Shown here: positions 42,451 to 53,406 of the stretch, piece by piece
Layout: each line of letters starts with the position of its first letter
How positions within the stretch are numbered: position 1 is the stretch's first letter
Assembly: GCA_026214975.1 (NCBI GenBank)
Contig: CM047805.1
Location: 61,000,834-61,064,833 of the forward strand
Direction: 5' to 3'
Length of the DNA stretch: 64,000 nt
DNA from: Gentiana macrophylla
Lineage: Eukaryota; Streptophyta; Magnoliopsida; Gentianales; Gentianaceae
Position numbers and translations under genes: made by a program
The notes under the pieces: generated by a model
The model's input: only the letters and a program-made list of their open reading frames with translations
Databases searched by the model: none
Told to the model about the DNA's origin: nothing

Positions 42451-43642
42451 TGATAAGTCCACCATATGTGGTTATTCTTGGATCGTTTTGGCATGTTTTA
42501 ATGCCTATTTTGTGATATTCGTATGATAAATTGCCTTTTTAGACTAGATTACTGCTGTGGCTTTGATATTTTGCAGATATGATGAATCCGAGCATAAAAG
42601 GCAATGAAAATGAGCTAAAAATGAGTCAAAGTAATGAAGGCATGAAGAATCTAGGTGTGAAAGAATGGAATATGGTGTGAAAAAATGCGGAAACTATTCA
42701 GATTTTCTACAGGCCAATGAAATGTTCTGATTGGTGGAGAGAATTTCCTACGTTATTTTCATGAAGTTGGCGTGAAGAAGAGAAAAGATTGAGAAATAAT
42801 GCGCCATTTATTCCTATTTTCAAGGAATTTTATTTTAGGAGATAAATTACACAATTTTAATTATGGAAATTTCCTAGATTTTGTAATTATCTTTTAATCT
42901 CTCTCCCAAGTCAAAAACATCCTAATTTTCCAACGCAAAATTCATACTTGAGGCGTGAAACATTATTCCCAATCCCATCTACTATTTTTTCTCCCAACTT
43001 TGAAGAACAAGATTTTTTGCTTAGGGCTCGAGAATGAAGAACAGATCGTGAATTTCTTGGTTTTATGATATTTGTGAGACAATTCTATTTCCTTTCTCTT
43101 AATTTTCTTCCTTTTATTTTATTTTTACGTTTCACAATTCCCAAATCCATGATTTTTGTGATCTCTTTAATTATGCATGAGTAGATTTAATTTTCTAAGA
43201 TTAGGAGATCCCGGTAAATGAATATATGAGTTAAAGATTCGATCTTTCCTATTATTATGAATTGTTATGCTTTTGTATTCATTTTAGTGTACTATTTTGT
43301 ATGAATTTATGGATTGATGGATCGAAAGATAAATTTCCATAGGTTTATATAAAGAATTTATTATCAATTAGGTGATGGACTGAAAGGTGAAGTTTAATTG
43401 ATAGGTTAGAACAATGATTTCAATCAAGAAAATTCATGAGAGCGAAAGTTAATTGAAATTTCTTGTGGCAATATGAATAATGATGGTTAATGGGTCTAGA
43501 TTATGTTAATGAGTGAGAAATAGGATTTAATATTAATTTAGGCACGATTAATAGTAGTTCGAAAGAATATTGTTAGTCACTTTTGATTATTCGTCAACAT
43601 AAGTAAAAATTCATAATAAATGGAAATGTCTTGTAAAAATCA
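42451..43642 (+). mobile_element. Gypsy LTR fragment inside the Copia LTR
   Basis: It begins TGATAAGTCCACC, a typical Ty3/gypsy LTR start, and ends 'taaaaatca'. The body resembles Athila/Tat LTRs, with a 'gctcgagaatgaagaacag' region and late 'ggttaatgg', 'gcacgattaa' blocks. Compared with the left Copia LTR about 110 bp of Copia sequence is missing at the site and no TSD is found, so it is either a truncated solo LTR or was inserted with a deletion. Confidence 0.5.
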
Positions 43643-44286
43643 TATTCACCCCTATTCATAGGGTACGCGACTCTCAGACGACCAAACATATATACTCCGC
43701 ATGCTTCAGTATCATACTCAGTCACTACTGTATGATCGCCCCATGGCTAAGGGAAACCTCAATAGTGTCAAAGCATGATAATCCACACCGTGATGCCATA
43801 TAGACTCCGGTCCTAAGGATAATTACACAACCGTCACATAGTGTGACACTTAACAGTGTAAGTGGTCAGTCTAATGTACGTATTCTCTAATACACCTCCA
43901 CGCACAGTCCAAGTGTCTCCACACTTTGACAGAAGAGATATATCCCTACCCTCAAAGATAGAATACATCTAATACGTGATAGTCTGTACGTACTATCAAT
44001 GCCCTATTTAATAGTACATCAGCCTAGAGACATTTAAGTATCAAACTTATTAAAGTGATTAGAGATCTCATCAACCATAATCTCCTATCATGGTTTCTCT
44101 ATCACAGTTTAATACTAAGGACGTTATCATATAACAATTCATAATTGGTTCTTTGAAAGAACAAATATATGACAATAGAAAAGCCCTTTATTATATATGT
44201 ATAATCATAAAGAAATAGTAGAAATGAGCCATCCGGTCGGATCCAGTCCAACCCGATTGGGTTTAGGACACTATTTTAACATCTTT

Positions 44287-44900
44287 TTCAAGAAGTTGCT
44301 GAAGACAGAGAAGCACTTTAAGAGTGTCAAGGACTGTTGTTTTGTGCTGGAGCTGGTGAAGAGGCAATCATACCCTTCAAGGACCAATGGAATACTTAAG
44401 AGCAGCCGATCTGTTTCTAGTATTCAGTTTTTGAAGCCATAGTCATTGGTCAAGGACAAACAGTTTAGGGATTTTTGTAACAGCTACCTCAAGAATCTCT
44501 AGTGAATTTCCTTCAACATCAAAGGAGAAGAGTGGACTGAAAGGATTACACCACCTAGAACCACTATAAAACTTGCCTTATTTACTTCACTGCATTTAAT
44601 TTCTGCATTTTACTTTATCTGCATAATTATCACATCAACCTACTGAACTAGCTGCTGAATCACACACTCTTACACTAATGAGTATCTAATACTTAGTATC
44701 ATATTTTAAATAACAAGTACAAGGCTTAATTTAAATTATTCCGCTGCAACAAATTCACTAGCTTCAATAGTCAGCAGACTGCTGAAAGGTTTGCAGACTA
44801 TTGACCCTGCTGCTTTGTCAACTCCAAAAAGTTTTAAGTGTTAATTTTATTCAACCCCCTCCCTTCTAAACTTAACCAAAGCCTTTTCAAGGGACCAACA
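44287..44900 (+). mobile_element. SIRE-like 3' LTR, right part
   Basis: This continues the LTR interrupted at 12813. It contains the C-rich 'ttcaaccccctcccttctaaa' typical of the end of SIRE-type LTRs and ends ACCAACA at 44900. The next bases GGGCT belong to a CRM-like LTR, so the SIRE element inserted there; the other copy of this TSD is lost or outside the window. Confidence 0.75.
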
Positions 44901-45315
44901 GGGCTTACTAGAGTCAAGTTAGGTCGATCAAAAAATAAAGTGGTGAAAATTACATGTTAATTTGTCCCACGTCGCTTAGGAGATTGTTAGTCTTTGATTT
45001 TGTAGCCTATATAAAGGCATCCTATGTACAATTTTATAAAATCAATTATGAAGAACATTATTATTATTTGAGTGAAAACTCTTCATTGATAAAGTCAATT
45101 TAGACTTAATTGTCAATCACTTGCGAGTGGGTATCTTCTTCATCGTAGATGATACAACCCTTCAAGAACAAATCAGCGTTTTTGAGCGAAACGTTGTAGT
45201 ATTCTTGGCCTAGGTCTTAGACTGGATTTTCGAGGACTAGGTTTTAGCCCGTCATTGATCCTTTAGGAGGTTCCTGGGCACGTTCCGAACGTATTTCCGA
45301 TCCGGAATCACTTCA
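44901..45315 (+). mobile_element. CRM-like LTR, plus orientation, left arm of an inverted pair
   Basis: It matches the complement of 45337-45735 over most of its length. It lacks the first ~210 bp because the SIRE LTR abuts at 44900. It ends '...cctgggca', an extra ~30 bp ('cgttccgaacgtatttccg'), then 'atcacttca' followed by GTTGGTA, the first bases of its PBS. Confidence 0.75.
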
Positions 45316-45336
45316 GTTGGTAGCTCTGATACCAAC
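45316..45336. repeat. Palindromic PBS junction of two inverted LTRs
   Basis: GTTGGTA-GCTCTGA-TACCAAC: the PBS of the right LTR (minus strand TGGTATCAGAGCTACC, 45319-45334) is fused to the start of the PBS of the left LTR, producing a 7-bp inverted repeat. No internal sequence remains between the two LTRs. Confidence 0.8.
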
Positions 45337-45942
45337 TGATGTGATACTTTGCCCAGGAAAGTACTAAGGGATCAATGAAGAGTTAAAACCTAGTCCTTAA
45401 AAATCCAGTCTAATACCTAGGCCAAGAATACTACAACGTTTTGCTCAAAAACGCTGATTCGTTCTTGAAGGGTTGTATCCTCTACGATGAAGAAGATACT
45501 CACTCACAAGTGATTGACAATTAAGTCTAAATCGACTTAATCAAATAAGAGTTTTCACTCAAATAATAATAATTTTCTTCATAATTGATTTTATAAAATT
45601 GTACATAGGATGCCTTTATATAGGCTACAAAATCAAAGACTAACAATCTCCTAACCGATGTGGGATAAATTAACATGTAATTTTCGCCACTTTATTTTAT
45701 GATGGACCTAACTTGACTGTAATAAGCCCAAATGACTTTTATCTACTGAAAACGAACACTTGACCCAATATAGTATCATAAAGACGCATTTTTTGATGGG
45801 CCTTGCTACAATTTAGGCCCAAAAGACACTTTCTTAACTAAACTCAATGCAAAACAAAATAAACAAGTCCAATAACTAATTAGTGACTCATCCATACCCA
45901 TCTTTGCTCTGCTCTTCAGTATTCTTGGGTTGGATCACATCA
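45337..45942 (-). mobile_element. CRM-like LTR, minus orientation, right arm
   Basis: A full 606-bp LTR bounded by TGATGTGAT and GGATCACATCA, which are near-perfect inverted terminal repeats. It belongs to the same broad family as the LTRs at 32138 and 38434 ('acgctgat', 'aagatactcactcacaagtgatt' and 'tatataggctacaa' blocks). The 5-bp right flank is CCAAC. Confidence 0.8.
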
Positions 45943-47518
45943 CCAACAGACTAAAGATAGACAGTTGACTTACAACAACGATGTCCAAAGTTTACAAGTA
46001 TTAAGTATTAAAAGAAAGAACTACAAACTTGAATAAATAATACAACAGAGTGTACGTAGTACAACGTTTGTGTAACAAAGTAAAATGAAAACATCAACAA
46101 AGTACCACCATCGTCACATATCATCCTCAATGAGCTCACGGTCAACATGCTCATCTTCTCGCCCCACAATGCATAAAAAAAAACATGCAAAGAAGGTATG
46201 TACATAGGTACTTAGTAAAGAGGGAGAAGCTAATTAATAATTACGTTTACAACGAAAATGTTCATATAGTTATTTAAGTCGTCTTTATGTGACCGACACA
46301 ACTTTAGGGTTTACTTAATGCTCATCAACATGTCGTAACTATTGGTTTCCAGCTTAGCTTATCTTTGCTACATCGGTATTCAAGGGCACTACGCATGGTG
46401 CAACTCACCATGAAGTATCTATGTGCAACCTCTTGGTGGATCATGCCAATAGCCACGGGCTAGCCCCGATAGTGTACACGTTCGGTGATTTCCCTCCGTA
46501 CATAGGTCTTATAAACCTACGGAGTTATTCACTTTTACTGACCGCGCACACATTGCGATATAACCTTGTGTCTTACCAAGAATGACATGATATGTTTAGT
46601 CTTTTACTATACAAGTAGTATTTTATTAATTGTTAACTAGCAACCTAAAAGTTTTCAAGTAAAGCTCCCTTACCCCTTCCATTCTCTCTCTTAAGACAAC
46701 TAGACAAAACATCCTAACACATACATAGATATTGATCGATGAACACTAATTCATCAAAGCACAAGCCAATCATGCTCTTCCGAAGGTCCTGAACTTTAAC
46801 TCTTATAAAAAATCCATTCGGTTCTGGAACTAAATGCATCAGAAGCTAAATCATGGCTTGCTCTTGTGCATTTAATGTTATTAGACCAAGAAACAATATT
46901 CAAAACTGGACTCGGGGCTTAAAACTCAACATTCCACAAAACAGGGCTCAATGCGCGCGCTAAAAGCTTCTTGAACCATTCAGGATGCTTTCTGCACCAT
47001 CAATGTGTGCGCCGTGCCACCCAATGTGTGCGCACAAACGTCTCTGAATTTGTTTCCCGTCTACTGAACCCGTAATGCGCGTGCCTTAACTCTAAAACAG
47101 CCCTAAACAGCAGTTTTCTGCACTTAAACGATTTTTAACCTATCCCAAACATGATCAACATCAATATACTCAACAAATTAGCATCAAAACAGGTTCTAAA
47201 CATGCTATAGCATATCATATCACAAAAACAACACATAGACATGATTTCTGACCACAAATCAACACTAAAACTCAACTTTAATACTATAAAACTATAATTA
47301 CTCATTTGGAAGATCGAGCCTCTTGCCTCTCTTAGCAAGCAAAACCAATCCAAACTCCAAGAAAATTGCAGCAAACTTGATCTTCCTAGCATCCCACTAA
47401 GTAAAAGGGATGTTATTTTCCCCTAAAACTAACTTCTCCCTTTATTTCCAATTAATTACCAAATTAAATCCTCTTTCATTCCTCATTAATTACAAATAAT
47501 CAAAACTTTCCCAACTTA

Positions 47519-47519
<1 letters not shown>
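45943..47519. other. Unclassified, possibly degenerate gypsy LTR/leader
   Basis: No coding frames above 85 codons. A block at about 46400-46560 ('ccacgggctagccccgatagtgtacacg') and GC-patches 'aatgcgcgcgct' and 'caatgtgtgcgc' (46950-47040) are reminiscent of chromovirus (Tekay-like) LTRs on the minus strand. I cannot define ends. Confidence 0.3.
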
Positions 47520-47579
<60 letters not shown>

Positions 47580-47580
47580 A
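47520..47580. repeat. (TA)n microsatellite
   Basis: About 60 bp of alternating TA interrupted once by AAA. Confidence 0.9.
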
Positions 47581-49489
47581 TATAAAATATAAAAATATTA
47601 AAATATTAGAATTTTATTGTGTGAAGATTGATAATATTAAGTTAGACATGCAATGTCATATCATAGAGAACTTGAATAATGTGTTATCTATCAACACATT
47701 ATATTGGATATCTTAAGAAAAAATATATTTAAAACGATTAACTCGTGAAAAAAAGATTAGTTTTGACTCCAAAAGAAAAACAACATATGTAAGAAACACG
47801 CTACCCCTACCCGTAGCCTCCCTCCTACGCATCTTACCAATGTACACCATCTCCTAGCCTCACCTTACACCTCTCTCTCGCCTCAGCTTGTCCCCCAACC
47901 CAACTTAAACAATAAACAAAGCCTTAAATTGTGCTTGAGAAATTCCAAATCCTCTCAAAACATTTTTCTATAAGAAATCATAAACACCTCCTTTCAAATT
48001 ATCTCATGAACGCAACCATAAAAAAATGAAAAAAAATTTGTGCCCTACAAACCTTTAATCTAAATATACTATGTTTAAATTTATCAGGTTTTCAACATGT
48101 ATTAAAGGAGATTGTCGAAACTTATTATTGACCACAGTTAAAAAGTATTTTTTTTCTCGTTCGGTAACACTTGAAAGGACACAATATAGTAAAACACTTG
48201 TATGTAGATCATATGTCATTTATAGGGACTCTCCTTCAGCCTCAACCTTCAAACACTTTTATTTACGACATTGTAGGAAATAAGTTACCACACTCTCTTT
48301 TTTCAACATGTTTTTTTACTTCTATTTTATTTATTTATTTATGAGATTTGGTTATTTATTCCTGGGATTTATTATGGAGACAATGGGTACTATTCTCTCT
48401 TTATTCAAGTTTTTTTTTTTTTTTACTTTTGGGTAGGTCTCATCTAATTTAGATTCATTTTAGTCAATCTACAATATATTTTTTCTTCTATTTTACCATT
48501 TTGGCAAGGTTGGTTTCTTTTTTTTCAACATCTTAATTCTTTTTTTTTTATATTTGACTATTATTCATGTAATTTATTATGGAGACTTTTTGAGTTACCT
48601 TTTCCAACATGAATTTATTTATGACATTTTAGGAAAGGAGTTGTATTTTATTTAATTTTTTTCCTCTCTGGGTTTGGAGCGGGTCTAATGGGTAATTACG
48701 GGTTTGCTTAACTTTCTTTCCTAAAATCGAATCAAAAAAAAATTAATAATAAAAAAATTAAACAGCGATGGCCTAGAATAAAACTTGTTATTATCGCTAT
48801 ATTGCGTATTTATTTATTTTTCTTAATTAAGTTTTGTGAACTATTCTTTACATACCTTTATTTTGCCTTTTATAAGCAATTAGTTATGGAATGGTTGCGT
48901 AAATGGTTGTTTCTTGAAGAGGAAGGGAGTTTGAAGAAATTCGGGACATATGTAGTTTCATTCTTGTAGTCATGAGGTAGATCTTTGAGCATCACACCAC
49001 AAATACAAATGTATCTTTCAATAAAAATCGGGATGTAAGAAGAAAAAGGAATGGTAAAACCCAAAAAATGTTTCCTATGAAATTAAACCGATTGTAAAAC
49101 GTGGGAGAGTATTCGAGTAGTTGGTAGGAATGGTTGCGTAAATGGTTTTTTCTTGAAAGGAAGGAGTTTGAAGAAATTCGGACATATGCGCTTTTGAGGT
49201 AGATCAGCAGGTTGGGGATGTGGGGGTGTTTCCTATGAAATTAAACCGACGTAAAACGTGGGAGAGTATTCTGAGTAGGGGTATTTTTGAAATTTTGAAT
49301 GAGTCAGACTGAATTTCGAAATTTGAATGAATAGGTAACGCAGGCAAAATATTATGAGGATATTCTGCATTTATTCTTTTGGGATATTCTGCATTTATTT
49401 TTAGGATATTATGCATTTATTTTTTAGAGTGATCCCTGATTTTTTTTTAAAAGGAAAAATCAGCATGAGTGGTTTTTTTAAGAGTCGGG
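47581..49489. other. AT-rich noncoding region with a ~239-bp duplication
   Basis: No supported genes. 'ggaatggttgcgtaaatggt' occurs at 48888 and 49127, and each is followed by 'ggagtttgaagaaattcgg', 'catatg', 'tttcctatgaaattaaaccga' and 'aaaacgtgggagagtattc', so two imperfect tandem units span about 48888-49290. A 'ggagcgggtctaatgggtaattacggg' phrase at 48678-48705 matches the Helitron-like ends listed below. Confidence 0.5.
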
Positions 49490-49551
49490 TTTGGAGCGGG
49501 TCAAAGCGGGTTTGGGGCAAAATTGATTTTATTTCCTCTCATAAATCTATA
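49490..49551 (-). mobile_element. Probable Helitron 5' end (minus strand)
   Basis: The minus strand reads TATATAGATTTATGAGAGGAAATAAAATC then 'AACCCGCTTTGACCCGCTCC' in effect; the same series opens the copies at 52121-52196, 52239-52313 and 59246-59320. It begins right after a CTAGT 3' end on the same strand (49559-49555). Confidence 0.4.
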
Positions 49552-50157
49552 TATACTAGCATTCAACATAAATATATGATGAATGTTGACATTCTCAAAT
49601 ATATATGTTAACAAATCATTAACATATAAGACAATAATTGGTACGATGTACATACACCTCAATATCAAATTACCTATCCACCACCCATCCCCTCCACCCC
49701 ACTTCCAAACCCCCACCCCAAATCATCTTTTCACCAAAGTATCCTACTACTTCCAAGCCCTCACTTGCGAACATGTCCTGACATGACTATGGTACACCAG
49801 TGCAATCAACTTCCGAACGTTAATTACTTTATGACCCTATAAAAATAGATGTACATTTAAACATCAAGTTGATTTCACAAAACTCAACAACTAAGAAACC
49901 GTTACATTTTCTTATGCATTAATAATAACAAATTTGGACAAATGCATTTAAAAGCTAACTAAGATGCATTGGTCGAATGTAAACACCAAAAAAATAGGTA
50001 TGGGTAACGTGAATACTACATGTATAAGAAAAGAGAAACTCATGTTTTAGGTTAATGGATGAAAAAAAACCACCCCCCCCCCCAAAAAACCTTGCATTCA
50101 GGTGAAAAAGATGGTAGATTGACTTATTTTCAACCATAACAAAAATTTTATTTCAAA

Positions 50158-50690
50158 TTAATATTCTCCTTAATCAGCGCATAAATCACTTTTTATAATC
50201 CCTTAGCACTAATAACTCTTTCTTTTATTTCAAATTTTAAATTAAAACTCTCATTCATCATCGGTGTAGACAAAATCATATTTTAATAAATTTCAAAAAT
50301 AAAAAATAAAACAACACATTTAATGAAAATCTATTTTTTTAAGGAAATCTCTTGAATCCACTCCAAACCTGAGAAAAAATAGATAAGTCAAGTCAAGTAA
50401 AAAAATCAACGCATTAAAAAAGAAATCAATCAACATTAACTCACTACATAATCTCTCAATCATAACAATTTCTTTTATTACAAATTCCAAAGTAAAATTC
50501 TCCTTAATCAACGCATAAATCACTCCCTACAATCCATCAACCATAAAATCTCTTTCATTTATTTCAAATTAAAAATCCCATTAAATAGTGCAGACAAAAT
50601 CACACGTATAATTCATTCCAAAAATAAAAAATAAAATCACACATTTAATGCAAATTCATTATTTTTTTTAGGGAATCTCGTGAATCTTCA
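50158..50690. repeat. Two-copy ~320-bp tandem duplication
   Basis: 'attctccttaatcagcgcataaatcact' (50162) recurs as 'attctccttaatcaacgcataaatcact' (50497). Each is followed by 'tagacaaaatca'/'cagacaaaatca', 'aaaaataaaaaataaaa', 'acacatttaatg' and 'ggaatctc.tgaatc'. Confidence 0.7.
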
Positions 50691-50794
50691 TAAAATTGAC
50701 TACCCAAAATCACACATTTAATTCCTTCCAAAAATAAAATTGATTAGACCCACACCCGGAAATTACCCAATTTAATGTAATTTAAGTATTTGAG

Positions 50795-51060
50795 TTTAAA
50801 TGACATATTTGAGTTTAGGATTTTTAAAAATGTAATTTAATGATAGAATATTTTGCATTAATTGGTAAAATAAAATTTATCATTTTTAAATATTACAATT
50901 TAATGCAAAAAAATTCTTATTAAATCACATATTTGACTTTAGATATTTTTCAAAATGTCATTTAATTTTAGAATATTTTGCATTAATTGATAAAATTGAA
51001 TGTATCATTTTTAAAATATTATAATTTAATGATTTTTTTCTCATTAAGTGCCATAAATTT
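50795..51060. repeat. Two-copy ~130-bp tandem duplication
   Basis: 'gaatattttgcattaattgg' (50846) and 'gaatattttgcattaattga' (50980) with matching flanks 'catatttga.tttag' before and 'atttttaaatatta' after each. Confidence 0.65.
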
Positions 51061-51935
51061 AAGAATATTTGTCATTATATTGGGATGACTAATTTATAAT
51101 TGAATTGGGTTATTTTTTGAAATGTACTTAAATTTAAGAATATTTGGTATTAACTGGGAGAGCTAATTTGTAAGAAATGCTTATTGCGGTTTATCAGTAA
51201 CTTAAATTTTATCATGACTGTGTATTAAGCAAGGAAACACAATGATAATAATAGAGTAGAATTTCACATTCAAGTTCAAGAGATAACTCCATGTCAATAA
51301 GCATACTGTCCACCTTCCATTATAATACATTCAGGATTAACAGGAACAAAAAACTATTAGTTCATGGAGATTTCAAAATAAGAAAAAGTGAAAATACGAA
51401 CTTTGTCACAGTGTTTCTTCTCAACATTAGGTTGCTTCGAAGGCTCGGTCTTTCCACCTTAGGAAAAATAAAACACCAATAGAGAAACGAAAAAGCACAT
51501 TCGTTTTAAAATATCATATGTCTTAATGGATGCAGGGTTGATAATTTGAATGTTGATAGGTGAAAATGCATTATTGTTTTGCTTGAAAAGACAAAAATTA
51601 ATACCCGTCAAAAGCAAAACAAAAAGGTAGAATAAGAGACCACATATAGTACACTGCAAATTAAGGGAGGTAATAAACATCAAAACAAATAAAACTTAAG
51701 CATAAATCGACCAAGTTGTCTGAAGGAGAATCCAAATTGTGTGCGGTTGGATTAATGCAGCGAATACACAAAACCTTGTCGGCGGCATGGAGCTGAGGCA
51801 GGAACCCAACAGTTTAATATTGTAGTGGGAAGAAAACTTGTGTCAAATGCATTTCTCCTCCCCTAAAAAAATGCATTTCTCTTGATTTCCGATGAATATA
51901 TTCGTTTTGCCGTGAAAAGCAGTTTTGCGGTGGAA

Positions 51936-51968
51936 GAGTGGGGAGTGGGGAGTGGGGAGTGGGAAGTG
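51936..51968. repeat. AGTGGGG short tandem repeat
   Basis: Four to five consecutive 7-bp units, AGTGGGG, with the last one changed to AGTGGGA. Confidence 0.9.
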
Positions 51969-52120
51969 GCGTAATGAAGGGTTAGTTTTTTTATTTTAAG
52001 GAGTATTTTGTATGAAAAGGTGAGAATCAATTTTGATATTGTGTAATTAATGGTGTGATAATTGTGAATCCATTTTGGTTTTGTCTAATTATAGAATATG
52101 TGGTGTAATATTTTTTTGAA

Positions 52121-52187
52121 ACGGGTACGACCGGATTTGAAGCGGGTCAAAACGGGTTTGGGTCAAAATTGATTTTATTTCCTCTCC

Positions 52188-52247
<60 letters not shown>

Positions 52248-52313
52248 GGAGAGGAAATAAAATCAATTTCAACCCAAACCCAAAAATTACCCGATTGACC
52301 CGCTTCATACCCG
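52121..52313. repeat. Large inverted repeat around an (AT)n core: two head-to-head Helitron-like 5' ends
   Basis: The left arm (52121-52196) and right arm (52239-52313) are reverse complements over about 60 matching bases, with the common series CGGGTTTGGGT, AAATTGATTTTATTTC, CTCTCCTAAATAT. The centre is about 45 bp of alternating AT. Distal to the arms the sequences diverge. The same series occurs at 49490-49551 and 59246-59320. Confidence 0.85.
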
Positions 52314-53010
52314 AAAGTACTTACATAGGTAAAAAAATGCATTAAATGTTCTAAAAAAAATGCATTAAATAGGAAAATAAAAAACCAATTATGCACTCCC
52401 TAGAATCTCTCCACAAATAATTTTGCATTAATTAAAAAATAAAAACCAATTAAACTCTCCCTAGAATCTTTCCACACTGCATTTTCAAATTTCAAACTTT
52501 CACAACCATTTCATTTCACAATTAACACATGAAACAAAACATACACTGATTCTCCTCCGTTTTTGCATCATGCAATTACTCAATCCTTTTCAAAAAAAAC
52601 ATACACGGATTCTCCTCAATTTATGCATCATGCAATTATGGAATGAATCCCGGAACAAGAAAGAAAGACAAGGTTTTTGCGTTTTTCGTTTTCAATTTCT
52701 TGTATTTTTTTAAGAACTTTGCTTGGATAATACACTGACCAAAAGTTTTGGTTGTTGGTCTCTATTTTTGTTTATGTTCGGTGATTATAATGGATTCATT
52801 TTTTTTTAAATTTTGGATTCCTAATAAACTACAGTATATCTTGGTACGTTTGTTTTTATTATTTTATTTATTGTTATTACATTTAATATTGTAATACATT
52901 CTTTTGTTTTGAATTTCATGATTTCACATTCGAAAAAAAATTCACAAACGAAAAATATCAAATTAAATTGGATAGCAAGATTTATGTTTTGGTGTTTACC
53001 AATCCTTCAA
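52314..53010 (+). other. Noncoding region left of the LINE
   Basis: AT-rich, with short local duplications ('acatacac.gattctcct', 'gcatcatgcaattac'). Probably interior of the element starting at 52239. Confidence 0.3.
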
Positions 53011-53406
53011 TTTTTTTTTTTGAACAGCCAAGTTAATTTCATTATCAGCAAGATGCTAAAAATGGATTACAAAGTGTTTTAAAATATTAGCAGAAATACA
53101 TTAGCTAATCAGCCAAAATACAACTGAAACAATCAAACATCAGACATCAGGATATTCCAAACTTGATCAGCTAAAAAGAACAGCAATATTCGCCGGTAGA
53201 CACCTGCGCCATTCAAAATGCTAAAACAGCAACCATCATACCACATCTGCTTACCCAAACCTTTCAAAAGACAAGAAATAAACAGCAACACGGCCACCAA
53301 TGATAAGCCCCTTTTCCCGAATCTCAAAAAAGCCGCCTTCATCCGATTAGTATTGATACCCTCCACTTAGAACTGCACAACACTTCCACACAAAAAAACC
53401 TTGTTA

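Larger units (their letters stand above)
12814..44281 (-). mobile_element. Copia-type retrotransposon derivative, 31.5 kb with nested insertions
   Basis: Left LTR (12814-14763) starts TGTTAGGAAATC; right LTR (41135-44281) ends 'ctattttaaca'. Perfect 5-bp TSDs TCTTT flank the whole unit at 12809-12813 and 44282-44286. On the minus strand the order is 5' LTR, PBS (41118-41133, TGGTATCAGAGTGGTC), internal region, PPT (14764-14774, AAGTGGGAGAT), 3' LTR. Two elements (16152-30367, about 32138-39162) lie in the internal region. Removing them leaves about 5.1 kb of internal sequence without recognisable gag or pol, so it looks like a large non-autonomous derivative needing proteins in trans. Confidence 0.9.
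41135..44281 (-). mobile_element. 5' LTR of the Copia derivative, with two insertions
   Basis: It aligns with the left LTR (12814-14763) but is 1.2 kb longer because of foreign DNA at 41669-41810 (142 bp, containing plastid psbA sequence) and about 42451-43642 (gypsy LTR fragment). The last part 'acccgattgggtttaggaca' ends at 44281, followed by the TSD TCTTT. Confidence 0.9.
49556..52196 (-). mobile_element. Candidate non-autonomous Helitron, minus strand
   Basis: The proposed 5' end is the left arm of the palindrome at 52121-52196. The proposed 3' end is CTAG (complement 49556-49559) followed by T, with a small stem CAACAT/ATGTTG 4 nt upstream on the minus strand. About 2.6 kb, noncoding, AT-rich, containing two sets of tandem duplications. 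No Rep/helicase is present. A hypothesis from termini only. Confidence 0.35.

Noticed and set aside
45319..45334. tRNA-Met gene fragment
   Set aside because: The sequence is the 3'-end complement used as a PBS at an LTR border, with no cloverleaf around it.
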